A DNA stretch of 46,856 nt from Alphaproteobacteria bacterium (GCA_016937865.1 JAFGVS010000031.1:1-46856); one strand, 5' to 3'. Counted from the first letter of the stretch, positions 28,919 to 38,259 are shown. Notes: generated from the sequence alone by a model not told the origin. Numbers and translations are program-made.

Positions 28919-30799
28919 ATGAATGGTTTATTAAGTTTGATTGCAGTGCTTTCTGCGACAGTACTGAGTGTCGCAATTTTGCGTCGATTAGGTCTTGGGA
29001 CCGTTCTCGGGTTTTTAATTGCCGGGATTATCGTGGGGCCGATCGGGTTTGATTTGATCCAACACACCCATACGGTTGAAATGTTGGGAGAATTTGGGCT
29101 TCTATTCTTACTTTTTATTATCGGGCTGGATTTCCGGCTATCCAGATTAAAAGAAATGCGCCGTGCGCTTTGGGGATTGGGCAGTGCCGAGTTTTTTATT
29201 GTCGGCGGGATTTTCCTAAGTATTGGTCTAACCATCGGGCTAACGGTGGAACAAGCATTATTGGTGGGTTTTTCTTTGGCCTTATCTTCAACGGCGATGG
29301 ACCTCCAATTGTTAACAGAAAGAGAAGAGCTCGCAACATCATTTGGGCGTGCCACCTTAGGGACGCTTCTTTTCCAAGATTTGATGGCAATTCCATTGTT
29401 GGCGTTCTTGCCGCTCCTTGCGGATTCAGGGCATTCGGTATCGTTTGATGTCGGGCAAGCCTTTTTAGAGGCGATCATTTTGATTGGATTTGTTTTCATT
29501 TTTGCAAAACGCATTGCCCCCTTTATTTTAAAAACGATTGCGAAGATTAAAAGTCCAGAGGCTTTTACAGTGGCTTCTATCGTCTTGGTGCTTGTGATGT
29601 GTGCGGCAACCAGTGCGGCTGGACTGCCAATGTCTTTAGGCGCCTTTGCCGCAGGGATGATGTTAGCAGAAAGTAATTACCGTCATCAAATTCAAACAGA
29701 TATTATGCCGTTTAAAGCATTGTTGCTGGGTCTTTTCTTCGTCGTATTAGGAAGCACGTTAAACTTGAGGCTTTTGATTGCACATCCAAGCTACATTATT
29801 GCGGCAGTTAGTGGATTAATTGCTTTAAAATTAGTGCTAATATTTCTTATTTCAAAAGGCATTATGAATTTACGGACAAAAGAAAGCTTCAAAACAGCCT
29901 TACTCTTGGCACAAGGGGGTGAATTTGCATTGGTTGTATTCCAATTGGCCTTGGTTAAATTTAAGATATTACCACCAGAAATTGGACAAGGCTTAATGCT
30001 CGTGATTTTGGTTTCAATGACACTCACGCCGATCCTTTGCAAATTAGCAGAGCTATTAGAAAAGAATGGCCGGCTTTTTCCACACAAAATGGATTCTGTT
30101 CCAAATGGGGAATTGGCAGTTTCTGATCACGTTATTATTGGCGGATTTGGACGCGTCGGACAAACCATTGCGTACATGTTAGAAAAAGCAAAAATCCCGT
30201 ATACGGCAATTGATATGGAACCTGATCGCGTCGTTGAAGGACGAAACATGGGGTATCCAGTATATTATGGTGATGTGACGCGTTATGATGTTTTACGGAC
30301 GATTGGTGCCGATCGGGCCAATATCGCCGTCATTGCATTAGATAAAGTTTCTGTTGTAAAACAAACGGTTAATTCAATTGCGGAAAACTTCCCACACATT
30401 AAAATCTTTGCCCGTGCGCGAAACCATTTTGAAAGCGAAGCCTTGAAAAAACATGGCGTGACGGCAACGATGCCAGAAACAATTGAATCAAGCTTACAAT
30501 TAGGGCGTGTTGTTCTTGATGCGGTTGGTGTGGAAAAAGAACGTATTTTTGGATTAATTGGGGATTTACGTCTGGATGATTATGCGGAATTATATAAAAT
30601 TATTGAAGCTTCTCAAAGTCCACAAAAATTGGCGCTGACCCCAAAAGCCCGGAATAAAAAGATTCACGCGGCTTTGGCAAGAATGTTTAAAAAAGCGGAT
30701 GTGCCTGTAGAATTAGTGGAGAATAAAGATAAGAAACCACCTAAACCTAAAAAAATGATAAAAAAAGCAACGAAAAAAGTTGTAAAAAAGAAAAAGTAA
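28919..30799 (+). CDS. KefB/KefC-type cation:proton antiporter with TrkA-N domain
   Basis: Na+/H+ exchanger-like TM domain, then HVIIGGFGRVGQTIAYMLEKAKIPYTAIDMEPDRV; Lys-rich tail. Confidence 0.9.
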   Translation: MNGLLSLIAVLSATVLSVAILRRLGLGTVLGFLIAGIIVGPIGFDLIQHTHTVEMLGEFGLLFLLFIIGLDFRLSRLKEMRRALWGLGSAEFFIVGGIFLSIGLTIGLTVEQALLVGFSLALSSTAMDLQLLTEREELATSFGRATLGTLLFQDLMAIPLLAFLPLLADSGHSVSFDVGQAFLEAIILIGFVFIFAKRIAPFILKTIAKIKSPEAFTVASIVLVLVMCAATSAAGLPMSLGAFAAGMMLAESNYRHQIQTDIMPFKALLLGLFFVVLGSTLNLRLLIAHPSYIIAAVSGLIALKLVLIFLISKGIMNLRTKESFKTALLLAQGGEFALVVFQLALVKFKILPPEIGQGLMLVILVSMTLTPILCKLAELLEKNGRLFPHKMDSVPNGELAVSDHVIIGGFGRVGQTIAYMLEKAKIPYTAIDMEPDRVVEGRNMGYPVYYGDVTRYDVLRTIGADRANIAVIALDKVSVVKQTVNSIAENFPHIKIFARARNHFESEALKKHGVTATMPETIESSLQLGRVVLDAVGVEKERIFGLIGDLRLDDYAELYKIIEASQSPQKLALTPKARNKKIHAALARMFKKADVPVELVENKDKKPPKPKKMIKKATKKVVKKKK

Positions 30800-30874
30800 A
30801 AAAATCTTGCGTTTCGGTGGAAACATTTATATAGTCTGCCAGCAAGAATTTGAAAAAGTATAAAAAGGGGTGTT

Positions 30875-31048
30875 ATGGCCAAAAAAGATACAATTTTCGT
30901 TCGTATGATGAACAAAGCAACCGGCATGTATTATGCGATGAAGAAAAATCCGAAATCGGAAAATACTAAAGGTAAGATGACAATGCGTAAATATGATAAA
31001 AAATTACGTAAACATGTAACTTTTACAGAAACAAAAATGCCTAAATAA
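30875..31048 (+). CDS. rpmG: 50S ribosomal protein L33 (57 aa, not in ORF track)
   Basis: MAKKDTIFVRMMNKATGMYYAMKKNPKSENTKGKMTMRKYDKKLRKHVTFTETKMPK with upstream AAGGGG. Confidence 0.9.
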   Translation: MAKKDTIFVRMMNKATGMYYAMKKNPKSENTKGKMTMRKYDKKLRKHVTFTETKMPK

Positions 31049-31077
31049 GCATAATGGTTTAAGTTTAAAAAATTCAA

Positions 31078-31102
31078 AACAACCCTTCGGGGTTGTTTTT
31101 TT
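31078..31102 (+). terminator. Intrinsic terminator of rpmG
   Basis: AACAACCC-ttcg-GGGTTGTTTTTTT. Confidence 0.85.
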
Positions 31103-31195
31103 TATGCACAAATGTCTGTGTCTAAAAGAAAAAAGACAAATTCAGTTTTAGGTGTTCAAATATAAGTGTAGGGTTAAAAACAAAAGGAGAATATT

Positions 31196-31753
31196 ATGTT
31201 TAACATAAAATTCAAAAGGTATGTTCATCAACTTAAAGAGCTGATGTATAAAAGACCAGTAGGAGCTCAAGAGGTGGCAGAGGCCGAGAACTTAATAGAA
31301 AAGGCCGTTTTATTATCCGAAACAGGTTTTTTTTCTAAAGGAAATAAACGGTTTCTAAAAGAGCAGATGACTAAAATACTGGATTGTGGTAGAGATCATT
31401 TAAAGGCAGGCGAATTTGCAAGTGATTATCGTGCCATAAAGAGTGAGCCGGCGCTAGAATGGTATCGCTCTGCAGATCTTAAAGAGAAACTATACGAAAA
31501 AATATCGCAAAAATGGGATTGGCTTTATGACGAAGAACATCAAAAAAATCTAAATAGAGTCATGCGATTTGAAACATTCACGAATGCCCTTTTTGTAAAA
31601 ACACAACACGGCGAAAATCCTTATCAAGAAGAGATAGATGAAGTCCGAGGTATAAAGCGCGTAGAAGATCCAAAAATCTTAAGAGTAGATTTTAAAAGAA
31701 GAAAAGAATCACCTATTTTAGAAGAAGCAATTCTTTTGAGGCAGCGTGGATAA
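31196..31753 (+). CDS. Hypothetical protein, 185 aa
   Basis: Intact ORF with AGGAG RBS upstream and its own terminator downstream; no family recognised. Confidence 0.6.
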   Translation: MFNIKFKRYVHQLKELMYKRPVGAQEVAEAENLIEKAVLLSETGFFSKGNKRFLKEQMTKILDCGRDHLKAGEFASDYRAIKSEPALEWYRSADLKEKLYEKISQKWDWLYDEEHQKNLNRVMRFETFTNALFVKTQHGENPYQEEIDEVRGIKRVEDPKILRVDFKRRKESPILEEAILLRQRG

Positions 31754-31760
31754 GTCATAT

Positions 31761-31795
31761 AAAAAACACCTCTTAAGTGGGGTGTTTTTTTTATT
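31761..31795 (+). terminator. Intrinsic terminator
   Basis: AAAAAACACC-tcttaagt-GGGGTGTTTTTTTT. Confidence 0.75.
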
Positions 31796-31817
31796 TTGAA
31801 AAAGATTCAATTTATAC

Positions 31818-31846
31818 TTGACTCTCGTGAAAAAATTCTTTATAAT
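31818..31846 (+). promoter_or_regulatory. Near-consensus sigma70 promoter
   Basis: TTGACT (31818-31823), 17-nt spacer, TATAAT (31841-31846). Confidence 0.75.
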
Positions 31847-31852
31847 AGAGTC

Positions 31853-31967
31853 TTGTAAAAGGGGCCGTTGTGCCTTTTTTTTATTTTTAAAACGGATAAC
31901 AGGTCATCTGCTCCACTTTAAAATCGAGCCTTTAAACGATGAACACGCTTTTATAGCGTGTTTTTTT
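31853..31967 (+). ncRNA. Candidate small RNA or leader transcript, ~115 nt
   Basis: Starts about 7 nt after the TATAAT box and ends at ACACGC-ttttata-GCGTGTTTTTTT. No convincing ORF. Confidence 0.5.
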
Positions 31968-32195
31968 CTCTTTAAAACAAGCCAAATGAAATTCAAATAA
32001 TTTAACAATAAAAACGTCAAGCAATAAAAAAAGTGAAATCAAAGTGGCTTTGCCACGGTCATGTTTAAAAGATATTTTTATTTCCAGTATCGCGTACCGC
32101 AGCGTACATATTGTACGTGAGGACACACAGATCACGCCGTAAAATAGATTTAAACAGAATTGGTTTCCAATAGGAACAGAAAGGAACTAATAAAA

Positions 32196-33017
32196 ATGTC
32201 TACATCTATAGACCAAGCTTTTATCAAGCAATTCGAAGTCGATGTCCATTTGGCTTATCAACAAAAAGGGACAAAACTACGTGCGACCGTGCGTTCTAAA
32301 ACAGATATCACGGGAATTTCCACGACTTTTCAAAAAGTCGGAAAAGGAATCGCATCAACAAAATCGCGACACGGTATGGTACCTGTAATGAACCTAGACC
32401 ACACACCTGTGGAATGCGCATTAGAAGATTTCTATGCCGGCGATTGGGTAGATGCATTAGACGAGCTTAAAACAAACGTTGATGAACGTTTTGTTGTGGC
32501 GTCTGCTGGTGCGTATGCTTTGGGACGTAAAACAGATGAGCTAATTGTAAACAAGTTGGGATCTGCAACATCTGCAATCGCGCACGCAACATCTGGTTTA
32601 ACCAAAGATAAAATCATGAATGCGGTGGAAATGCTAAACAGCAATGACGCCCCAGATGATGGTCAAAGATTCGGCATCATCGGTGTAAAACAATGGAGCG
32701 ATTTATTAAATATCCAAGAATTTTCCAGCGCAGATTATGTGGGGGAAAATTATCCATGGCTATCTGGTTCTGAAACACGGAAATGGATGGGCGTGATTTG
32801 GATTTTACATAATGGATTACCGGTAAACACAAACATTCGCGATTGTTTCTTGTATCACAAAAGTGCGATCGGACACGCCGTCGGCAGTGAAGTTCTAACA
32901 GACATTTCATGGCACGGCGAACGTGCTGCACACTTTATTTCAAACCGCATGAGCCAAGGGTCATGCCTGATTGAAGAAAATGGTGTTGTAAAGATCGAAT
33001 GCGATGAAGCTGCGTAA
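32196..33017 (+). CDS. Phage major capsid protein-like (T7-like podovirus type)
   Basis: MSTSIDQAFIKQFEVDVHLAYQQKGTKLRATVRSK..., ...GQRFGIIGVKQWSDLLNIQEFSSADYVGENYPW. Start set at the ATG of MSTSI after AGGAAC. Confidence 0.75.
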   Translation: MSTSIDQAFIKQFEVDVHLAYQQKGTKLRATVRSKTDITGISTTFQKVGKGIASTKSRHGMVPVMNLDHTPVECALEDFYAGDWVDALDELKTNVDERFVVASAGAYALGRKTDELIVNKLGSATSAIAHATSGLTKDKIMNAVEMLNSNDAPDDGQRFGIIGVKQWSDLLNIQEFSSADYVGENYPWLSGSETRKWMGVIWILHNGLPVNTNIRDCFLYHKSAIGHAVGSEVLTDISWHGERAAHFISNRMSQGSCLIEENGVVKIECDEAA

Positions 33018-33155
33018 ACTGTTTGAGCAACTACTCCCACAAATCCTCCTTGTCCTTGCACGGGGGATTTTTTTACGAAAGAAATAAGAAGTAAAAAAAC
33101 TCTATAGACGAAACGAGAGGATTACTTTCTCATAAAATAAAAAAGGAAAGATAAT

Positions 33156-33395
33156 ATGAAACAAGAAAATTTAAGTGTATTGGCCTACGCCAATGGCTTT
33201 ACATTATGGCATTATAAAGATACGGATACATTGCTAAATGTAACCGCATCTACATTTTTCGTGCCGGTGTATAACATTTTAAATGTTGGCGATATGATTA
33301 TGATTAATGCAGGCGCAGGGGCATCGGAAACAGCCGTTGCGTTTGTAAGTGCTCTCAGCAATTCAAGTGTGACACTCAGCACAATGACCCAATAA
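33156..33395 (+). CDS. Small phage structural protein following the capsid gene
   Basis: 79 aa between capsid and gp11-like gene; good RBS. Confidence 0.5.
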   Translation: MKQENLSVLAYANGFTLWHYKDTDTLLNVTASTFFVPVYNILNVGDMIMINAGAGASETAVAFVSALSNSSVTLSTMTQ

Positions 33396-33404
33396 AAGGG
33401 AACC

Positions 33405-33430
33405 AAATCCCCGCTTTTGCGGGGATTTTA
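33405..33430 (+). terminator. Intrinsic terminator
   Basis: AAATCCCCGC-tttt-GCGGGGATTTT. Confidence 0.75.
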
Positions 33431-33456
33431 TATATAGAACTATAAAAGGATTTTAA

Positions 33457-34026
33457 ATGGCTTTTTCATCACTCGATTTGTGCTCTCAAGCGCTTCTTAA
33501 AATAGGGGCATCTCCAATACATTCTTTCGAAGCCAAAACCGCAGAATCTAAAATCGCGAGCGCACTCTATGAATCCATAAAGCAAAATATGCTGTCTTGC
33601 TTTCCATGGACATTTGCAATTAAGACAGAGCGATTGGCAAAGTTGGCAACAGATCCAAAAGCGGATTTTGCCTATGCTTTCCAATTGCCAAACGATTGCT
33701 TGCGTGTGCTATCTGCGGGCGTAAACAAAAAATCAACAGGTCTCGATTATCAAATAAAGGCCACGCAACTCTTAACGACAGCAGACGATATTTATATCAC
33801 GTATCTAACGGATATTCCTGAAACAGATTTTCCGCCCTTCTTTCGACAAGCATTGGTTTCACGGTTGGCCAGTGAGTTTTGTTTGCCTCTCACGGAAAAT
33901 ACAACGCTGGCGACATTCTTATTAAAACAAGCGGAAGTCGATGAAAAAAAATCCCGCGTTATTGATTCACAACAAGAAACCCCACGTGCAATTTTAAACT
34001 TCCCCATGATTGATATAAGGGGATAA
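33457..34026 (+). CDS. Tail tubular protein A (T7 gp11)-like adaptor
   Basis: LDLCSQALLKIGASPIHSFEAKTAESKIASALYESIKQNMLSCFPWTFAIKTERLA...FAYAFQLPNDCLRVL. Confidence 0.75.
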   Translation: MAFSSLDLCSQALLKIGASPIHSFEAKTAESKIASALYESIKQNMLSCFPWTFAIKTERLAKLATDPKADFAYAFQLPNDCLRVLSAGVNKKSTGLDYQIKATQLLTTADDIYITYLTDIPETDFPPFFRQALVSRLASEFCLPLTENTTLATFLLKQAEVDEKKSRVIDSQQETPRAILNFPMIDIRG

Positions 34027-34098
34027 AAAGACCGCAGAAAGAAAGCAATGCTCTCATTTGGGGGGCTTTTTTAATAGCAAAAATCAAAGGAGAAAAAT

Positions 34099-34554
34099 AT
34101 GGGTGCATCAAACGTTGGTACGTTTGTCGACAGTACGATTGGTATGGTCGAAGGCTACCAAAATCGAAAACAGGAAAAAAAAGAAATCCAAGCACGATTA
34201 GACGCCGAACGTCAAAAAATCGCGCTGGAAAAAAAGAAAGAATATGTCCAAAAATCACAATATGACACCGAGCAGAGAAATCTATTAAAACGGGCTCTGG
34301 CCACACAACGGTCTCGGTATGGGGCTGGGGGAACAGCAGGGAAATCTTTTTCGGCCAAATCGGTACTCAAACGTTTGGATGGGGATGCAAAACGAAATCT
34401 AGAAAATTATAAAGAACTCAGTGATCTTCGATTAGAAAAATTAAACAACAATTTATCCGATGCAGAAACAAATGCGCTACTGGATAAAAAGAGATCAAAA
34501 TTAAATCAGCAGGTTAAATTGGCCAAATCTGGGCGAAAATTATTAGGGAATTAA
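34099..34554 (+). CDS. Putative internal virion (gp14-like) protein
   Basis: Gly/Ala N-terminus then a long charged coiled-coil; position in the virion cluster. Family assignment weak. Confidence 0.45.
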   Translation: MGASNVGTFVDSTIGMVEGYQNRKQEKKEIQARLDAERQKIALEKKKEYVQKSQYDTEQRNLLKRALATQRSRYGAGGTAGKSFSAKSVLKRLDGDAKRNLENYKELSDLRLEKLNNNLSDAETNALLDKKRSKLNQQVKLAKSGRKLLGN

Positions 34555-34565
34555 AAGGGGGAAAA

Positions 34566-35267
34566 ATGCTAAAAGTCATATACACAACAGATGGAATTCA
34601 AAAAGAGTTTCCATTTCCACATCGTATTTTCAAAGATGAAAATTTAACCGTTTTTTTAGAGGAAATACAAATGATGACGGGTTTTGTAATCGAAAACGAA
34701 GACAGCCTAAGTGGCGCTAACGTGGTCTTTAATGTCGCCCCGGAATCAGGAAAAGAATTAACCCTGATGCGTCAAATGCAGATAAAGCGAACTTCCGATT
34801 TTCAACCACAAAACCCACTTGATCTAACCATTTTAAATGTCGAATTAGATTATCAAATTGAAACGCTAAAAGATATTTCCGCACAATTGAGCAAGACGGT
34901 TTCACAAGGATTAATCAGTAATGAGTTGCTGAATTTAACGCTACCAGTGCCCGAAGCAGGAAAAGCATTGTTGTGGTCGCCAACGGCAGATTCCTTGGTG
35001 AATTCCGAAATTAATATCAGTCAAACCATTTTAGATTTAGAAACCGACATCGCAGAAATGGAAAGGCTAAATAATGATATTCGCGCATATCTGGAAATAT
35101 CTGGAGATGCCGGAATTTTAGGAATTGTGAATAATTTAATTGGTTTAATGGCTTCATATCATGTCGATGCTTTTATTACTTTCGGTCATATTTCAGACAG
35201 TCCAGATGAAAATCCCGCCTATGGTCTGATTACAGAAAGTGCAGGAGAAACGATTGATTACACTTAA
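34566..35267 (+). CDS. T7 gp17-like tail fibre N-terminal domain protein, short
   Basis: IYTTDGIQKEFPFPHRIFKDENLTVFLE...NPLDLTILNVELDYQIETLKDIS fits T7-type fibre N-domains; only 233 aa. Confidence 0.65.
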   Translation: MLKVIYTTDGIQKEFPFPHRIFKDENLTVFLEEIQMMTGFVIENEDSLSGANVVFNVAPESGKELTLMRQMQIKRTSDFQPQNPLDLTILNVELDYQIETLKDISAQLSKTVSQGLISNELLNLTLPVPEAGKALLWSPTADSLVNSEINISQTILDLETDIAEMERLNNDIRAYLEISGDAGILGIVNNLIGLMASYHVDAFITFGHISDSPDENPAYGLITESAGETIDYT

Positions 35268-35865
35268 TCATCGTAAAAAAGGTTTTTTGACATTTATAAA
35301 ACTATGGAATGATCTTTCAAGGTTCAAAACGCCACAACATCACAATCAAATCGGTGTTTGGTTAGAACAAATTTATCATGGATTGGATCGAAAAGGGCTA
35401 TTGCTAGCGTTTCGCAATAGTGGAAAATCAACCGTTGTAGCTCTATTTTGTGCATGGATTTTATATCAAAATCCAAACGATAGAATTCTGGTTGTTTCGG
35501 CAGACGCGCGTCTGGCTACGAAAATATCACGGCATATTCGACGCATCATAGAACATCATCCATTGACGGAAAAACTTGTGCCAAAGAAAAAAGAAGAGTG
35601 GGCAGGCTGTGCTTTTTCGATTGAAAGGTCTCAAAAACAACGCGACCCATCTGTAACGGCCTTTGGGATTACCAGCGGGATTACAGGCGCACGTGCAGAT
35701 GTGATTATTTGTGATGATGTCGAAATTCCAAAAAACTGTAACACGGAAGAAAAGCGGGAAGATCTCCGCGAGAGATTAGTCGAATTAGAATTTATTTTGT
35801 CACCCAATGGCATGCAAATTTTTATCGGTACGCCACACACATATGAAACTATTTATCAATCGTAA
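35254..35865 (+). CDS. Terminase large subunit, ATPase domain only
   Basis: Walker A-like LLAFRNSGKST, Walker B VIICDDVE, motif III IFIGTPHTYETIYQ, then stop. Start likely TTG 35254 behind AGGAG (ORF track start is GTG 35239). Confidence 0.75.
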   Translation: MITLNHRKKGFLTFIKLWNDLSRFKTPQHHNQIGVWLEQIYHGLDRKGLLLAFRNSGKSTVVALFCAWILYQNPNDRILVVSADARLATKISRHIRRIIEHHPLTEKLVPKKKEEWAGCAFSIERSQKQRDPSVTAFGITSGITGARADVIICDDVEIPKNCNTEEKREDLRERLVELEFILSPNGMQIFIGTPHTYETIYQS

Positions 35866-35878
35866 AAAGGAAAATAGA

Positions 35879-37315
35879 ATGAATAAAGAAGAATTGTTAA
35901 AAAAATTTGAAAAAGCGAAAGCAACACGACGTCCTTGGGAAAGTATCTGGGAAGAATGTTATCATTATGGATTGCCGCATGGGTCAGCCTTTCACGAAAA
36001 TCAAAAGATAAAATCAGATTTATTTGATTCAACGGCCAGCGATGGGGTAGAACAACTGGCAACAAATTTATTGTCTGAAATGACGCCACCATGGGGGGAC
36101 TGGTTTTCAATCCAATCAAATAAAGAAGAAATGAAAGAGGTGCTAGAGAAAAGCGAAAAAGTTCTAAAAAAACATTTAGAGCGATCAAACTTTTCGGTCG
36201 AAATGCATCAATGTTATTTAGACCTTGTCGCCATTGGAAGCGCTTGTCTATTAGTAGAAGAAGCCCCAATAGGCCTGTCTTCTGCTTTTCGATTTAAGGC
36301 GATCCCGATGCGGAATATGTTTGTTTTGGAAAATGCAACAGGGCGACCAGATACTGTTTTTAATACGGTTATATTCTCGAGCGAAGAATTTTTAAAACGC
36401 TGGCCGAATAGCATATTGGATGAGCAATCAAGACGGGATTTATCCAAAAACAAAGAAAATAAAATCGCGGTACTCGAATGTATTTATCCTATTTTTGAAA
36501 AAGGACAAATCAAAGGATATCGTTATTTGGGCTGTCCGATATCTGGTGTCAAATTATCTAAGGACACAGAATTTATTTTCGATAAAACATTGGCAACAAA
36601 TCCGTTTATGGTCTTTCGATGGATGAAAACAGCCGGGGAAACATACGGTCGATCACCGGTGATGAAAGCCTTGCCAGATATTAAAACAGCCAATATGGTG
36701 GTGGAGCTTATTTTAAAAAATGCCAACCTCGCGATCAGCGGCGTTTGGATGGCGGATGACGACGGGGTGTTAAATACAGAAAATCTGTCGTTAAAACCAG
36801 GCACAATTATCCCCAAAGCGGTCGGATCACAAGGGTTAACACCACTGCAAACGGCCACAGATTTTAATGTATCCGACCTGGTGTTAAATGATTTGCGTGC
36901 GTCGATCCGCAGAAATTTGATGATGGATAAATTATCACAGTTCCAAACAAAAACACCCATGACCGCAACCGAAGTTATTGAAAGATCCGGGGAAACACAA
37001 CGCGTGTTGGGGGCGATTTATGGACGTCTTCACGGGGAGTTATTAACTCCTCTTTTGATGCGTTTGGCGGATATTTTGCAACGCCGGGGAGAAATTCCAT
37101 TGCTTGATTTAAAAGGGGTTGTTAGTCATCCAGTGTATCGTTCCGGTTTAAATAAATTACGTAAAAAAGAAGAGCTACAAAATATAATGGAAGGTTTGAA
37201 TATTTTAAAAATGTTAAATATTGGTCCAGAAAATATTTTGAATACCGAAAAGACTTTGGCGTTTCTAGTGGATAAATTAGATTTGCCATCGTCTATTTTA
37301 AAGATAGAGGAATAA
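35879..37315 (+). CDS. Portal / head-to-tail connector protein (T7 gp8-like)
   Basis: RRPWESIWEECYHYGLPHGSAF...LFDSTASDGVEQLATNLLSEMTPPWGDWFSIQ...; ATG 35879 with AAAAGGAAA RBS. Confidence 0.82.
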   Translation: MNKEELLKKFEKAKATRRPWESIWEECYHYGLPHGSAFHENQKIKSDLFDSTASDGVEQLATNLLSEMTPPWGDWFSIQSNKEEMKEVLEKSEKVLKKHLERSNFSVEMHQCYLDLVAIGSACLLVEEAPIGLSSAFRFKAIPMRNMFVLENATGRPDTVFNTVIFSSEEFLKRWPNSILDEQSRRDLSKNKENKIAVLECIYPIFEKGQIKGYRYLGCPISGVKLSKDTEFIFDKTLATNPFMVFRWMKTAGETYGRSPVMKALPDIKTANMVVELILKNANLAISGVWMADDDGVLNTENLSLKPGTIIPKAVGSQGLTPLQTATDFNVSDLVLNDLRASIRRNLMMDKLSQFQTKTPMTATEVIERSGETQRVLGAIYGRLHGELLTPLLMRLADILQRRGEIPLLDLKGVVSHPVYRSGLNKLRKKEELQNIMEGLNILKMLNIGPENILNTEKTLAFLVDKLDLPSSILKIEE

Positions 37316-37316
37316 G

Positions 37317-37520
37317 ATGTTTGATCGAAATAAGGAGGCGCACGATTTCGTGCGCTGTTTCAATACGCCTGCCGGGCGAAAAGTTTTGTCTTATTTGCGT
37401 GGTATGACGGTTGAAAAAGCGATGGGGCCGGAAACACCGGCTCCGACATTGTATTATCGGGAAGGTCAAAAAGCCTTGGTCAAACATATTGAACATATGA
37501 TTGAAAAAGGACAGAAGTGA
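37317..37520 (+). CDS. Small phage protein, resembles Bbp19-like domain
   Basis: 67 aa; DFVRCFNTPAGRKVLSYLRG...YYREGQKALVKHIEHMI, directly after portal. Confidence 0.5.
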   Translation: MFDRNKEAHDFVRCFNTPAGRKVLSYLRGMTVEKAMGPETPAPTLYYREGQKALVKHIEHMIEKGQK

Positions 37521-37535
37521 AAAAGAAGAAATAAA

Positions 37536-37823
37536 ATGACAGAAATACCTTTATCCTGGTGGATCCAGGTTGTTGAAATCCCCGCATTAGCGGGGCTTTT
37601 TTTATGGACAAAATCTATCCGTTCACAAGCCGAAACACAACACGAACATCTACGCGAAACCTTGGAAGATCGTATTGAAAAGACGCGGGAGGTTTTGGCA
37701 ACGCATAAAGTCGAAGTGGCACAAAAATATGCCTCTATTTCCTATATTCGGGATGTCGAAAAAAGATTAACGGATCATTTGATTCGCATAGAAGAGAAGT
37801 TAGAAGGAAGGAAAAGAAAATGA
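37536..37823 (+). CDS. Hypothetical membrane-anchored coiled-coil phage protein
   Basis: 95 aa; N-terminal hydrophobic segment then charged helix; overlaps the next ORF start by 4 nt. Confidence 0.5.
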   Translation: MTEIPLSWWIQVVEIPALAGLFLWTKSIRSQAETQHEHLRETLEDRIEKTREVLATHKVEVAQKYASISYIRDVEKRLTDHLIRIEEKLEGRKRK

Positions 37824-38224
37824 TTCAAGATATTCAAAACGATAGAGCCAGTGCACAATATTTTACGGCAATCACACTGTATCATGAAGGATATGGCTAT
37901 AATTTAAAAGAGTTAGAAGCCATCGGATCTGTGATTAAAAATAGATTTGACTTTTATAGAAATATCAAACAAAAAAAGACGTGGGAGCAAGTGTGTTCCG
38001 ATGCCACAATTTTTAAATTTTGGAAGACAGATGATTGTATTGAAAGTCCAATTATCACAGATGCTTTTTTTGCCATGTGCTCCCGTGTAGCGGGGCGTGC
38101 TATTTCTGGAGTTCTAACAGATATAACCAATGGCGCTTTGCGTTATCACCATTGCACGGATATGCCGCATTGGGCACGTGGAAAAACAGGGCTGGAAATC
38201 GGTGATTTTATTTTCTATGATTAG
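37820..38224 (+). CDS. Cell-wall hydrolase, SleB-like
   Basis: TLYHEGYGYNLKELEAIGSVIKNRFDFYR...GALRYHHCTDMPHWARGKTGLEIGDFIFY. Confidence 0.65.
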   Translation: MIQDIQNDRASAQYFTAITLYHEGYGYNLKELEAIGSVIKNRFDFYRNIKQKKTWEQVCSDATIFKFWKTDDCIESPIITDAFFAMCSRVAGRAISGVLTDITNGALRYHHCTDMPHWARGKTGLEIGDFIFYD

Positions 38225-38259
38225 GCGATAATGTATTAAAATTAAAAAAGGAGTTATAA

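Noticed and set aside
28576-29514. 312-aa minus-strand ORF overlapping folD end and the kef-like gene
   Set aside because: Antisense to two confident genes, Ser/Lys/Asn-rich translation with no domain.
31818-32000. 60-aa ORF over the candidate sRNA
   Set aside because: Its start overlaps the -35 box and it runs through the terminator stem, so it would not be on the transcript.
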